From an uncultured Draconibacterium sp. (GTDB taxonomy: Bacteria; Bacteroidota; Bacteroidia; Bacteroidales; Prolixibacteraceae), in NCBI RefSeq assembly GCF_963675065.1, contig NZ_OY775906.1, forward strand, positions 536,001-600,000: a DNA stretch of 64,000 bases, in the 5' to 3' direction. A program made the position numbers and the translations under genes. The notes under the pieces are model-generated. The model did no database searches. It was not told the DNA's origin and saw only the letters and a list, made by a program, of their open reading frames with translations. Positions 8,243 through 16,752 of this stretch are shown here, in pieces (the stretch's first letter is position 1; every line of letters starts with the position of its first letter).

Positions 8243-9745
8243 ATGGGAAACCGTATATTTGAAATAACACCCAAAAACCTCACTTTCGAAATCATTCAGG
8301 ATATTCTGGAAAACAATGTAAAGCTCAAACTTTCCGAAATATCTGTACAACTCATCCATAAAAGTAAAAAGTACCTCGACAATAAACTCGAAAAAGCTGA
8401 TAAACCACTTTACGGAATTAATACCGGGTTTGGAGCATTGTGCGATATCGAAATTTCGAAAGACAGCTTAAGTAAATTGCAGGAAAATCTGGTGGTTTCG
8501 CACGCCTGTAATATTGGACCGGAAATACCTGCCGACGTGGTGAAACTAATGTTGTTGTTAAAAGCACATGCGCTTTCAAAAGGAAATTCGGCCGTGCAAT
8601 TGATTACGGTACAACGAATTCTGGACCTTTTTAACAACGCTATTTTACCGGTAGTTTGTGAGCAGGGATCTCTTGGTGCGAGTGGCGATTTGGCGCCTTT
8701 AGCAAAATTATTCCTTCCTCTGCTTGGCTTAGGCGAAGTTAATTTTGAAGGGAAAAAACAACAAGCTGGCAAAGTACTTGAAAAATTGGGGTGGGAGCCC
8801 ATAAAACTGGAGGCCAAGGAGGGACTTGCCTTGCTGAACGGTACACAGTTTATGAGTGCCCACGCTGTATACACTTTATTAAAAACCTTCCGGATCATCG
8901 ATCAGGGAGACATTATCGGGGCGCTCTCGTTGGATGCTTTTGATGGATTAATCGAACCGTTTTCAGAAAATATCCAACGTATTCGTCCGCATAAAGGACA
9001 GGCCGAAACCGCAAAAAATTACAGGAATGTTTTGACCGGCAGCGAAATGCAGGCCAAAGCAAAAGCTCACATTCAGGATCCTTATTCTTTCCGATGTATT
9101 CCGCAGGTTCACGGAGCGGTAAAGGATGCCGTTAATTATGTGGCTACGGTTATTGAAACCGAAATTAACTCGGTAACGGATAATCCAACGGTTTTCCCTG
9201 ATGAGGACCTGATCATTTCAGGAGGTAATTTCCATGGTGAACCGTTGGCACTTTCGCTTGATTTTCTGGCAATGGCAATAAGCGAGCTGGGAAGTATATC
9301 GGAGCGAAGAACATACCGCTTGATTTCGGGCGAACGCGGATTACCGGAGTTTTTGGTGGCTAATCCGGGATTAAATTCAGGTTTTATGATTCCGCAATAT
9401 GCTGCAGCATCAATTGTTAGTCAGAATAAACAGCTTTGTACGCCTTGTGTGGTGGATTCTATACCATCGTCGAACGAGCAGGAAGACCACGTTAGTATGG
9501 GAGGAAATGCAGCAACAAAAGCCTTAAAAGTGATTTTGAATACCGAGAAGATTCTGGCAATTGAATTATACAATGCAGCTCAGGCAATGGATTTTCGCCG
9601 ACCAATAAAATCGTCGCCATTTATCGAACGCTTCATAAAAGAATATCGTAAAATGGTAAGTTTTGTTGAGGAAGATATTGTAATGTACGAAGCCATTAAT
9701 CTTACCATCGATTTTTTGAACACGACAAAAATCAATCGCTTATAA
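8243..9745 (+). CDS. hutH: Histidine ammonia-lyase
   Basis: A 500-residue MIO-dependent lyase that deaminates histidine to urocanate. The self-cyclising Ala-Ser-Gly is seen in GSLGASGDLAPLAKL near residue 150. Other hallmarks are YGINTGFGALCD near the N-terminus, EGLALLNGTQ, QDPYSFRCIPQVHGA, NSVTDNPTVFPDE and SNEQEDHVSMG. No other hut gene (hutU, hutI, hutG) is nearby, so either the pathway is dispersed or urocanate is exported or used differently. It has its own unit between hisS and a bidirectional terminator. Confidence 0.95.
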   Translation: MGNRIFEITPKNLTFEIIQDILENNVKLKLSEISVQLIHKSKKYLDNKLEKADKPLYGINTGFGALCDIEISKDSLSKLQENLVVSHACNIGPEIPADVVKLMLLLKAHALSKGNSAVQLITVQRILDLFNNAILPVVCEQGSLGASGDLAPLAKLFLPLLGLGEVNFEGKKQQAGKVLEKLGWEPIKLEAKEGLALLNGTQFMSAHAVYTLLKTFRIIDQGDIIGALSLDAFDGLIEPFSENIQRIRPHKGQAETAKNYRNVLTGSEMQAKAKAHIQDPYSFRCIPQVHGAVKDAVNYVATVIETEINSVTDNPTVFPDEDLIISGGNFHGEPLALSLDFLAMAISELGSISERRTYRLISGERGLPEFLVANPGLNSGFMIPQYAAASIVSQNKQLCTPCVVDSIPSSNEQEDHVSMGGNAATKALKVILNTEKILAIELYNAAQAMDFRRPIKSSPFIERFIKEYRKMVSFVEEDIVMYEAINLTIDFLNTTKINRL

Positions 9746-9746
9746 A

Positions 9747-9782
9747 AAAAGGCTGCCCGGAGTAATCCGGACAGCCTTTTTT
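9747..9782. terminator. Bidirectional terminator between hutH and thioredoxin-like gene
   Basis: Stem AAAAGGCTGcCCGGA pairs with TCCGGaCAGCCTTTT around a GTAA loop, leaving A-runs and T-runs on both sides. It serves hutH (plus) and the convergent thioredoxin-like gene (minus). Confidence 0.9.
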
Positions 9783-9798
9783 CATTCACCCTTTAAAA

Positions 9799-10320
9799 TT
9801 AAAGTGCTTCGTTATTTTGTTGCTTTTTAAGCAATATTGTATTGATGTTTTGTGTAAACATCTTTTTTGTGTCTTCTTTGGTACGCGCAATACCCGAAGC
9901 CATCGTTGGTTTCCCTTCCATAGGAATATAGAGGAAAGCAGGTATACTTTTTACCCCAAATACAGCGGCGAGTTCGCGCTCAACTTGCGTGTCTATTTTA
10001 TATACAATTACTTTTTCTGAGAATTCAGCTGCCACTTCTTCTAAAATAGGAGCTGCAGTTCGGCAGGGGCCGCACCAGTCGGCATAGAAATCGATCAAAG
10101 CCGGTTTTTCGCCTTTGTATTTCCACTCTTTAGGGGAACTTTCATAATCCCATACTTTTTCCAAAAACATGGCTTTGGTTAACATGGTAGTGGCTTTTTC
10201 TGCCTCCGATAATGACTTTGTTGATGTTTCGCTATCGTTGCTTTCTGCTTTTGCCGTGCATGAGCTGTACCCAAACATCAATAAGACAGCCACCATAAGT
10301 GTAATAAATCTTGTTTTCAT
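9799..10320 (-). CDS. Thioredoxin-domain lipoprotein
   Basis: A 173-residue protein starting at MKTRFITLMVAVLL (ATG 10318-10320; a start 8 codons earlier is less likely because it would precede the signal peptide). The signal sequence ends in a lipobox-like FGYSSC. The thioredoxin domain has the redox motif DFYADWCGPCRTAAPILEEVA and the cis-proline SIPAFLYI. It is probably anchored in the envelope facing the periplasm, where it reduces or isomerises disulfides. A -7 box TATATTTG lies at 10367-10374. Confidence 0.9.
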   Translation of the reverse strand: MKTRFITLMVAVLLMFGYSSCTAKAESNDSETSTKSLSEAEKATTMLTKAMFLEKVWDYESSPKEWKYKGEKPALIDFYADWCGPCRTAAPILEEVAAEFSEKVIVYKIDTQVERELAAVFGVKSIPAFLYIPMEGKPTMASGIARTKEDTKKMFTQNINTILLKKQQNNEAL

Positions 10321-10366
10321 TTTATTCTGTTTTATTAATATCAACCTGTAAGAGCAATAATTTGTT

Positions 10367-10374
10367 CAAATATA
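10367..10374 (-). promoter_or_regulatory. -7 box for thioredoxin-like gene
   Basis: TATATTTG on the minus strand is a perfect TAnnTTTG -7 element, 47 bp before the start codon at 10320. No -33 TTTG at the standard distance is obvious. Confidence 0.45.
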
Positions 10375-10515
10375 TACAAATATCTAGATGTTTGCATGAC
10401 AAACGTTGTGCCAAATTTTTTCTTCATAAAACTACAATATATTTTACCTACTCAACGCAACCTTTTTTCTTTATCATTCGTCTATCAGCTGTGATTAAAT
10501 TAATTAAGAAGAGTG

Positions 10516-11223
10516 ATGAAAAAATTAGCATTTGGAATTTTAATGGGATTGCTGGTAGTTTTTACCAGCTGTTTAGATGACGACGATGGTTATTCGTTAG
10601 GCGACTATTGGATTGGGTTTGGAATTTATAAAGGAGATGATGCCGGAGTAGTTAGCTTGGTAATGGATAACGGTTCTGTTTTGATTCCTGTGGCTGCGTC
10701 AAGCCCTGGTTGGTCTTCTCATTTTTCTGATGGCGACCGGGTTTTGGTGAACTATACCATTTTAGATGATGATGATACCAGCAGTGAAGTAGAACGTTAC
10801 CTTGTAAAGGTAAATGATATCAGCGATGTTTTGATGAAAGGAATTATGGACATTACCGAAGAGATTGAAGATAGTATTGGTAACGATCCGATAATTGTTG
10901 AAGATGCCTGGATTTCGGATAGTTTGCTGAATTTTAGGTTGAAATACTGGGGGTACAATAAAACCCACTTTTTAAACCTGGTTAAAGAACCGGGCGAATT
11001 GACCGCCGACGATCAGCCGTTTCAACTGGAGTTAAGACACAATGCAAACGACGATCAGGAGTCGATTCGATATACCGCTTATGTATCGTTTAGTTTGAAC
11101 AGCCTACGAGTTAATGGACTGGATTCTGTACGTTTTGAAGTGATTGCAAGCGATTATGACGGTGTGGCTTATCAAGATAGCGGCGTATTTAATTATAGCA
11201 GTTTAGAATTACCTACACCATAA
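10516..11223 (+). CDS. NigD-like lipoprotein
   Basis: A 235-residue lipoprotein; translation is taken from ATG 10516 rather than the GTG just before it. The signal peptide ends in VFTSC followed by LDDDDGYSLGDYW. An acidic run right after the lipidated cysteine resembles the surface-export signal of Bacteroidota lipoproteins. The rest matches the NigD-like pattern: DGDRVLVNYTILDDD, YLVKVNDISDVLMKGIMDI and an immunoglobulin-like C-terminal half. NigD-like proteins are of unknown function. It has its own promoter region and a strong terminator. Confidence 0.85.
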   Translation: MKKLAFGILMGLLVVFTSCLDDDDGYSLGDYWIGFGIYKGDDAGVVSLVMDNGSVLIPVAASSPGWSSHFSDGDRVLVNYTILDDDDTSSEVERYLVKVNDISDVLMKGIMDITEEIEDSIGNDPIIVEDAWISDSLLNFRLKYWGYNKTHFLNLVKEPGELTADDQPFQLELRHNANDDQESIRYTAYVSFSLNSLRVNGLDSVRFEVIASDYDGVAYQDSGVFNYSSLELPTP

Positions 11224-11243
11224 GAATTAAACAGTGTAAAATA

Positions 11244-11275
11244 GAAAAGGTGCTCAAAATGAGCACCTTTTTTTA
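11244..11275. terminator. Bidirectional terminator between nigD-like and S41 protease genes
   Basis: Hairpin AAAGGTGCTC/GAGCACCTTT with a 4-nt loop and flanking A and T runs at the convergent junction. Confidence 0.88.
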
Positions 11276-11310
11276 TAGCTGTATTTTTCAATTATTTGTT
11301 GTTTCTTTTC

Positions 11311-12720
11311 TTATTCCGGAAGTTTGATCAGTCCCATTGGCCCCTGGCGTTTATTTTCATCGAAACGTGAAAAACCACGATCAATCATTTTGTAATTGAA
11401 ACTAACTTTTGGTACACTTTTCATGGCAACAACTGGTGTCCCGGTAATATCTTCAATGGCTGCTTTAAATAGTGGATCGTTTTTATCGCCCAAAGAAAAA
11501 GCATTAAGTAAATTATCATCGACAAGAATATCGGGAGGAAAACCTCCTTCAAAGTCGGTTACTCCGGCAGAATTAGCCCAACGCAAAACAATAGGTTGTA
11601 TTGCCCAATTACTAATTTCCTGAGCATCTGCATCGTTTAAATAAGTTTCAGGTAGTAAGGTTTGTGAACCTACATATTTCCCGTAAGTGGTATCGCCAAC
11701 GGTTATAACTTCATCCATATAAGGTCTTAAGCCGGTTATGGTGAGTTCAGAAGCCGACGCCGTGTAAGGTCCGGTAAGGAAATAAACTTTGTTTAGTCCC
11801 ATTTTAGATGGTACCTGATTATCGAAATACTTTTCCAGTTGACTCATAATTTGTCTGTCGGTCCAGTACTTTTGCCAGTACCTGTTCCACTTAATTGTTA
11901 CAAGTATATCGTTACTATTTACTACGTTTAACGGGGCTATGCACGAAGCAAGGTATTGAGCAGATGAGATTATACCGCCTGTGTTATACCTAAGGTCTAC
12001 TACTAAATCTGTAACATTTTGGCTGATAAAGCTTTGGAATACTGCACCGAGGTTGTTATCGTAGTTTGGAATAAATTGGGCATAAAAAAGGTAGCCTATT
12101 TTTCTTCCATCGTGTTCTACTACGTTGGATGTTAACACCGGATTTAACGAAAGCTGATCAGAGACTAAAGTTATTGTCGTGTCTGCAACTATATCATTTT
12201 CTGTGGGGATTCCAACAGTAGCATCAACTTGATCGAGGTTTAGTAAATCCTTGTAATTTGATTCCGACAAACTATTGCCATTCACCTTAAGTATTATGTC
12301 TCCACGCTTGAAACCTGCTGCCGATGCAGGAGTTTCTGGATATACGAACTCTACAATTGCAACAATTTTTCCAATGTCTGTAATATTGTAAAAGGCGAGC
12401 GACCAGCCAAACGATTTTTCATTTCCCTCAAAACTAGCTAACAGCGCCTGTACATCATCTGTAATCCACGAAAACCGATCGTCTTCGTCTAATAATTTAT
12501 GAAAATATTCTTTCGAATCGGTTTCGTAATTATAATTCAGATTGGGCATGTCCTCGTTCCAGAAATATTTATCATCCATTGCTGCTTTGATGAAACGATT
12601 TACCTTTTTAGTATACTCCGAAGCCTCCGGACCATCAGGAGTGGGATCATCTTTTGAGCAGGCCGTAAAAACAGCCACAGCTACAAATAGCCATAATGTT
12701 GTTCTCGCTAAGTTTTTCAT
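11311..12720 (-). CDS. S41-family (C-terminal processing) peptidase, lipoprotein
   Basis: A 469-residue envelope protease; the start is taken at MKNLARTT (ATG 12718-12720) because the signal peptide with lipobox FTAC and the acidic SKDDPTPDG follow directly. A PDZ-like segment (near residues 100-180) includes ASAAGFKRGDIILKVNG. The protease domain has VVDLRYNTGG, the catalytic serine in GPYTASASELTITGL and the lysine in TYGKYVGSQ. Such exported S41 lipoproteins are common in Bacteroidota and degrade or trim envelope proteins; the target is unknown. Confidence 0.92.
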   Translation of the reverse strand: MKNLARTTLWLFVAVAVFTACSKDDPTPDGPEASEYTKKVNRFIKAAMDDKYFWNEDMPNLNYNYETDSKEYFHKLLDEDDRFSWITDDVQALLASFEGNEKSFGWSLAFYNITDIGKIVAIVEFVYPETPASAAGFKRGDIILKVNGNSLSESNYKDLLNLDQVDATVGIPTENDIVADTTITLVSDQLSLNPVLTSNVVEHDGRKIGYLFYAQFIPNYDNNLGAVFQSFISQNVTDLVVDLRYNTGGIISSAQYLASCIAPLNVVNSNDILVTIKWNRYWQKYWTDRQIMSQLEKYFDNQVPSKMGLNKVYFLTGPYTASASELTITGLRPYMDEVITVGDTTYGKYVGSQTLLPETYLNDADAQEISNWAIQPIVLRWANSAGVTDFEGGFPPDILVDDNLLNAFSLGDKNDPLFKAAIEDITGTPVVAMKSVPKVSFNYKMIDRGFSRFDENKRQGPMGLIKLPE

Positions 12721-12795
12721 AATGTATTCTCTTACGTCCATAAATTCTTAATAGTCATTCATATTAAACGCTGTAAGGGGCGTTTTCGTTTATTT

Positions 12796-14880
12796 CTACT
12801 GCTTTTTTCCCTTTTTTTCGTCGGGATATTCAATTCTGATATGGTAAATATTTATCAGTTTTTCTAAAAGTGTACGTTTAATTGTATTGATATCGCTGAA
12901 CGTCAGGTCTGAGTCATCCAGCTGTTTATCTTCAATTTTCTTGTCGATCATGCTATTAACAAGAGTCTTTAGGTTTTCGTGCGTTTTTTCTTTCATGCTG
13001 CGCGATGCAGCTTCAATTCCATCAACAAGCATAACCACGGCTGCTTCTTTCGAACGTGGGAGTGGTCCCGGATAAATAAAGTCATTATCATTAATCTCCT
13101 GATCCGGGTTTTGTTCCTGGTGTTTTAGATAGAAATACTTTGCTTTTGTGGTTCCGTGATGGGTGGCAATAAACTCGATTATAACCGCCGGAAGTTTATG
13201 TTTTTGTGCCATTTTAACCCCGTTTTTAACATGGTCGATAATCACTTCGGCACTTTTTAAATGACTGATTCTGTCATGAGGATTCATTCCCATGGCCTGG
13301 TTTTCGATAAAAAAGTTGGGGCGGCCAATTTTGCCAATATCGTGGTAAAGTGCGCCGGCACGAACCAAAAAAGGATTTCCTCCAATTCGCAGAATAACCT
13401 CCTCGGCAAGGTTCGCAATTTGCATCGAGTGCTGAAATGTACCCGGCGCCTGCTCGGCAAGTTTTCGCAATAATGGTTGGTTACTATCCGATATTTCTAT
13501 TAAAGTTACATCCGAAACAAATCCAAAAAGTTTTTCGAAAATATATACCAGTGGATATACCAACAGAATAAGTACACTGCTAATGGCGAACCATTTTAAC
13601 ATCGAATAATCGTAGGATATTAATGTTCCTTCGTGGATAAGATTTAGCGCCGTAAAAACAATTATGTAGGTTAAAAATACCCATAAGGCTGCCAGCAACA
13701 GGTGAACGCGGCGATGCATTTTATTCAGGCTAAAAACCGCAATAAGACCTGCCGACACTTGCAGAAGTATAAATTCGTAATTGTTTGGTGCATAAAATCC
13801 CATTAACAGGGTGGTGATAATGAGCGTGAAAATGGCCGTTCGGGAATCGAAGAATGTTCGAATCATAATCGGGAACACCGCCAGTGGGACCATGTAAATG
13901 TGCAGGTTCGGGAAGATGTTTATAAAGTTCGACAGCAGAATAATGCCAACCATTAGCATCAGCATAAAACTTAATTTATTAAGCTGCTGCAAAATATCGC
14001 GCCGATATAGCAATAGGAATACAAAAATAAAGCTGAGCAGAACTGAAATAAGCAACACTTTGCCAATGGAAACCATGTAACGGTTTACATCGTTGCCACG
14101 TTCTTTTTCGTAACTGGCTTTTAACGATTCCAGCATTTGATATTTTTCAGCATCCACAATTTCGCCTTGCAGCACAATTCGTTGCCCTTGTTTAACCATC
14201 CCTCGTGTAGCCGATATGGATTGCGTTATCTCATCAATTTCTTTCTGACTGGTTTCGCTATCGAACGAAAGGTTTGCTGTTATATACCGTTCAAGATTAA
14301 GATTGGCCAGCCATGGGAAACTATTGCCTTCGCTAATCAGGATTTGTCGCGTGTTTTGCAGGGCGTTGTACGCCGATTTTTCAGAGTATAGCTGGTCAAT
14401 ATCTTCTTTCTGAACAATATTTCTCGTGCGTTTATTAATTTCATCTTTGCCCTTTAACTCGTCATAAATATCAACAGAGAAAAGAAGAATTCCGTTTCCG
14501 TATAGTTCATCGAGCTTTGTTGATAAAACATCAAATATTTTTTTCTTAGTGGTATTTGTGGTGTCAATATCGAGTTCAAGGTCTGTACGAAGACGTGCTA
14601 TACTTTCATTTCGTTGGGTAGTATCGTTAACAAAATAGGGAACGAGTGAATTAATTTGCTCTGCTTTTTCTTCATTCAGTTCGTTTGCCGTTTTTAAAAT
14701 AGCAAAGTCAAAAGGTGCCACCAGGTTTTCGTGCTGCCACGGAAACCCTCTCTGGTACTCGTATTTAAACTTTGGTTCTCCAGGCAAAATTAAATACAAA
14801 GCCACAGCTGTAAGTACAAATAACGATAGCTGTAAAAACAGTCGGGTGTAGCTTTTTAGTTTTCTCATTAATTTCTTCAT
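12796..14880 (-). CDS. 7TM-HD phosphohydrolase (PgpH-like c-di-AMP phosphodiesterase)
   Basis: A 694-residue membrane protein with one N-terminal helix, an extracytoplasmic 7TMR-HDED domain (about residues 45-265), seven membrane helices (about 270-460) and a cytosolic HD domain. The HD domain shows HSMQIANLAEEV, GALYHDIGKIGRP with the HD pair, MNPHDRISHLKSAEVIIDHVKNG, and IATHHGTTKAKYFYL. In PgpH this domain hydrolyses c-di-AMP to pApA. c-di-AMP as substrate is family knowledge; the extracytoplasmic domain's ligand is unknown. Confidence 0.92.
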   Translation of the reverse strand: MKKLMRKLKSYTRLFLQLSLFVLTAVALYLILPGEPKFKYEYQRGFPWQHENLVAPFDFAILKTANELNEEKAEQINSLVPYFVNDTTQRNESIARLRTDLELDIDTTNTTKKKIFDVLSTKLDELYGNGILLFSVDIYDELKGKDEINKRTRNIVQKEDIDQLYSEKSAYNALQNTRQILISEGNSFPWLANLNLERYITANLSFDSETSQKEIDEITQSISATRGMVKQGQRIVLQGEIVDAEKYQMLESLKASYEKERGNDVNRYMVSIGKVLLISVLLSFIFVFLLLYRRDILQQLNKLSFMLMLMVGIILLSNFINIFPNLHIYMVPLAVFPIMIRTFFDSRTAIFTLIITTLLMGFYAPNNYEFILLQVSAGLIAVFSLNKMHRRVHLLLAALWVFLTYIIVFTALNLIHEGTLISYDYSMLKWFAISSVLILLVYPLVYIFEKLFGFVSDVTLIEISDSNQPLLRKLAEQAPGTFQHSMQIANLAEEVILRIGGNPFLVRAGALYHDIGKIGRPNFFIENQAMGMNPHDRISHLKSAEVIIDHVKNGVKMAQKHKLPAVIIEFIATHHGTTKAKYFYLKHQEQNPDQEINDNDFIYPGPLPRSKEAAVVMLVDGIEAASRSMKEKTHENLKTLVNSMIDKKIEDKQLDDSDLTFSDINTIKRTLLEKLINIYHIRIEYPDEKKGKKQ

Positions 14881-14982
14881 ATACCGAATATCGAAATTTT
14901 GATTTAAAATACCATCACTCTCATCTGCTTCTTTTTAAACTACTTCTTAATATCTAGTTGACAAATAAGGTTTGCAGATAAG

Positions 14983-15011
14983 TTTGTAAAGCCCATTTTT
15001 TCTTAGTTTTG
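14983..15011 (+). promoter_or_regulatory. Promoter for NlpC/P60 gene
   Basis: TTTG at 14983-14986 and TAGTTTTG at 15004-15011 (perfect -7) are separated by 17 bp. The start codon lies 62 bp downstream. Confidence 0.55.
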
Positions 15012-15072
15012 TGTCTATACGCTTCAAACAGGTGCTGTTCCTGTTTTACAAAATAAAATTAAGAAAATATTG

Positions 15073-15858
15073 ATGAACTACGGCATTTCCAATTTAAGTA
15101 TTATTCCTGTTCGGCTTGAGCCTTCGGAAAAAAGCGAAATGGTTACACAGATTCTTTTTGGCGAACACTTCGAAATGCGCGAACAAATGGTGGGCTGGAC
15201 GAACGTTAAGCTGGCCTTCGATGGTTACGAAGGCTGGATTGATACAAAAATGATTACGCCGATATCAGTTCGTACATTAAACAAAATTGAAAATAGCGCA
15301 ACAGCGATTACATCTGATATTATTACCATTGTGCCGGTTAACGAAGAGCAAAACCTTATGCTGGCCGCCGGAAGTACATTGCCGGTTTGGCGGCCTTATC
15401 TAAAACAGTTTTCGGTTATACAAGACACATATCTGGCAACCGGTGAGGTGATTTACGGTAAACTGAAAAATGCAAGGGAAATAGCCATAAAACAGGCGTT
15501 GAAATATTTTAATGCGCCATATTTGTGGGGAGGGAGGACTCCTTTTGGTGTTGATTGCAGTGGTTTTACCCAAATAATTTACAAGATGATTGGCATTAAA
15601 TTACCACGCGATGCCAGCGAGCAGGTAAAAATTGGAACGGCAATGAGTTTTGTTGACGAGGCTGAGCCCGGCGACCTTGCCTTTTTTGATGATGAAGAAG
15701 GAAATATTGTTCATGTGGGAATTATCTGGAAACGAAATAAAATCATTCATGCATCGGGGCAGGTGCGTATCGATAATGTCGATCAGTTTGGGATTTTTAA
15801 TATCGATACGCAACGTTATACCCACAAAATGCGTGTAATGAAGAAAATAATAGAATAA
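15073..15858 (+). CDS. NlpC/P60 peptidoglycan endopeptidase with SH3 domains
   Basis: A 261-residue enzyme starting at ATG 15073 (a TTG directly before it is ignored). Residues 1-120 form bacterial SH3-like modules (RLEPSEKSEMVTQILFGEHFE, FDGYEGWIDTKMI). The C-terminal NlpC/P60 domain has the catalytic cysteine in WGGRTPFGVDCSGFTQ, the histidine in HVGIIW and the third residue in IIHASG. It cuts the stem peptide of murein (D-Glu to diamino acid bond in characterised members). No signal peptide is visible, as in recycling-type enzymes. A 30-codon gene follows after a single base. Confidence 0.92.
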   Translation: MNYGISNLSIIPVRLEPSEKSEMVTQILFGEHFEMREQMVGWTNVKLAFDGYEGWIDTKMITPISVRTLNKIENSATAITSDIITIVPVNEEQNLMLAAGSTLPVWRPYLKQFSVIQDTYLATGEVIYGKLKNAREIAIKQALKYFNAPYLWGGRTPFGVDCSGFTQIIYKMIGIKLPRDASEQVKIGTAMSFVDEAEPGDLAFFDDEEGNIVHVGIIWKRNKIIHASGQVRIDNVDQFGIFNIDTQRYTHKMRVMKKIIE

Positions 15859-15859
15859 A

Positions 15860-15952
15860 ATGGAAAACATTGAGCTTGTTATTTACGTTGCCCTTTTTGT
15901 TGCCGCTATTTATCTGGTTGTAAAACACTGGAAAACCGGCCGCAAAAAGTAA
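15860..15952 (+). CDS. 30-residue single-helix membrane peptide
   Basis: ATG 15860 begins one base after the NlpC/P60 stop codon and gives MENIELVIYVALFVAAIYLV followed by VKHWKTGRKK and a TAA stop. One hydrophobic helix (residues 4-21) is followed by a strongly basic tail, a positive-inside membrane peptide. The near-zero spacing implies translational coupling to the murein hydrolase. It is too short for standard gene finders. No family is recognised; it lacks the cysteines of the FeoB-associated small membrane proteins it superficially resembles. Confidence 0.6.
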   Translation: MENIELVIYVALFVAAIYLVVKHWKTGRKK

Positions 15953-16127
15953 TGTCCTAAGATAAGATTGATGTTAGGTAGAGCGAATCCTGTCGTTGGA
16001 AACTCACCCTGCCGACAACCTTTAGCTCCAACGCTTCAGTCGGGGTTTGGCTTTGGCCGATTTTCAATTCGACCAACAAAACGGTTCTCAGCTTTTGCCA
16101 ATTAACTTGTTACTTTTTAATTGAATC

Positions 16128-16589
16128 ATGTATACTTATAAATATCCACGTGCAGCCTTAACTGTTGATGCAATTGTTTTTGTAAAATCAGAAGTAAAAA
16201 CTTCGGTATTGCTGATTGAACGGGGGAGAGAGCCCTTTAAAAATAAATGGGCTTTGCCCGGTGGTTTTGTCGATATGGACGAAATATTGGAACAGGCCTG
16301 CATTCGGGAATTGGAGGAAGAAACCGGTTTGCAGGTAGACCAAATGAAGCAGTTTAGAGCTTATGATGCCATTAACCGTGATCCGCGGCACCGCACTATT
16401 TCAGTGGTTTATTCGGTGGAGTTGGAGGAACAGAGGCCGGTAAAAGGCAGCGATGATGCGGCACAGGCAAAGTGGTTTCCAATTGACGATTTACCTGAAC
16501 TGGCATTTGATCATGCCGAGATTTTAGCCGATTTCTTTAACCCGGATAATTCATTCGATTATAGAAATAAACAAGTTTCTCCGGGTTAA
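16128..16589 (+). CDS. Nudix hydrolase (ADP-ribose/NrtR-like catalytic type)
   Basis: A 153-residue protein with an intact Nudix box, GGFVDMDEILEQACIRELEE followed by ETGL (about residues 47-70), matching GX5EX7REUXEEXGU. The upstream phrase TVDAIVFVK and LLIERGREPFKNKWALPGG, plus RDPRHRTISVVYSVEL, are typical of bacterial ADP-ribose pyrophosphatase-like Nudix proteins. No DNA-binding domain is present, so it is not a full NrtR regulator. Substrate unproven. Confidence 0.92.
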   Translation: MYTYKYPRAALTVDAIVFVKSEVKTSVLLIERGREPFKNKWALPGGFVDMDEILEQACIRELEEETGLQVDQMKQFRAYDAINRDPRHRTISVVYSVELEEQRPVKGSDDAAQAKWFPIDDLPELAFDHAEILADFFNPDNSFDYRNKQVSPG

Positions 16590-16690
16590 TCCCGACTAAG
16601 TTGAGTCCATTTTTGAGTATCGAAAATGGTTACGAAACTTCGTCGCATCATACTATCTTGCTTTTTTGGATGAATAATGCGGATTCAAAA

Positions 16691-16738
16691 AAATAGCGGT
16701 AAAGAATTATGAAATCTTTACCGCTATTTCGTTTTTTA
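16691..16738. terminator. Bidirectional terminator between Nudix and C69 genes
   Basis: A 15-bp stem, AAATAGCGGTAAAGA against TCTTTACCGCTATTT, with an A-rich 5' flank and GTTTTTTATA after it, at a convergent junction. Confidence 0.9.
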
Positions 16739-16752
16739 TAATTAGAAAGCTT

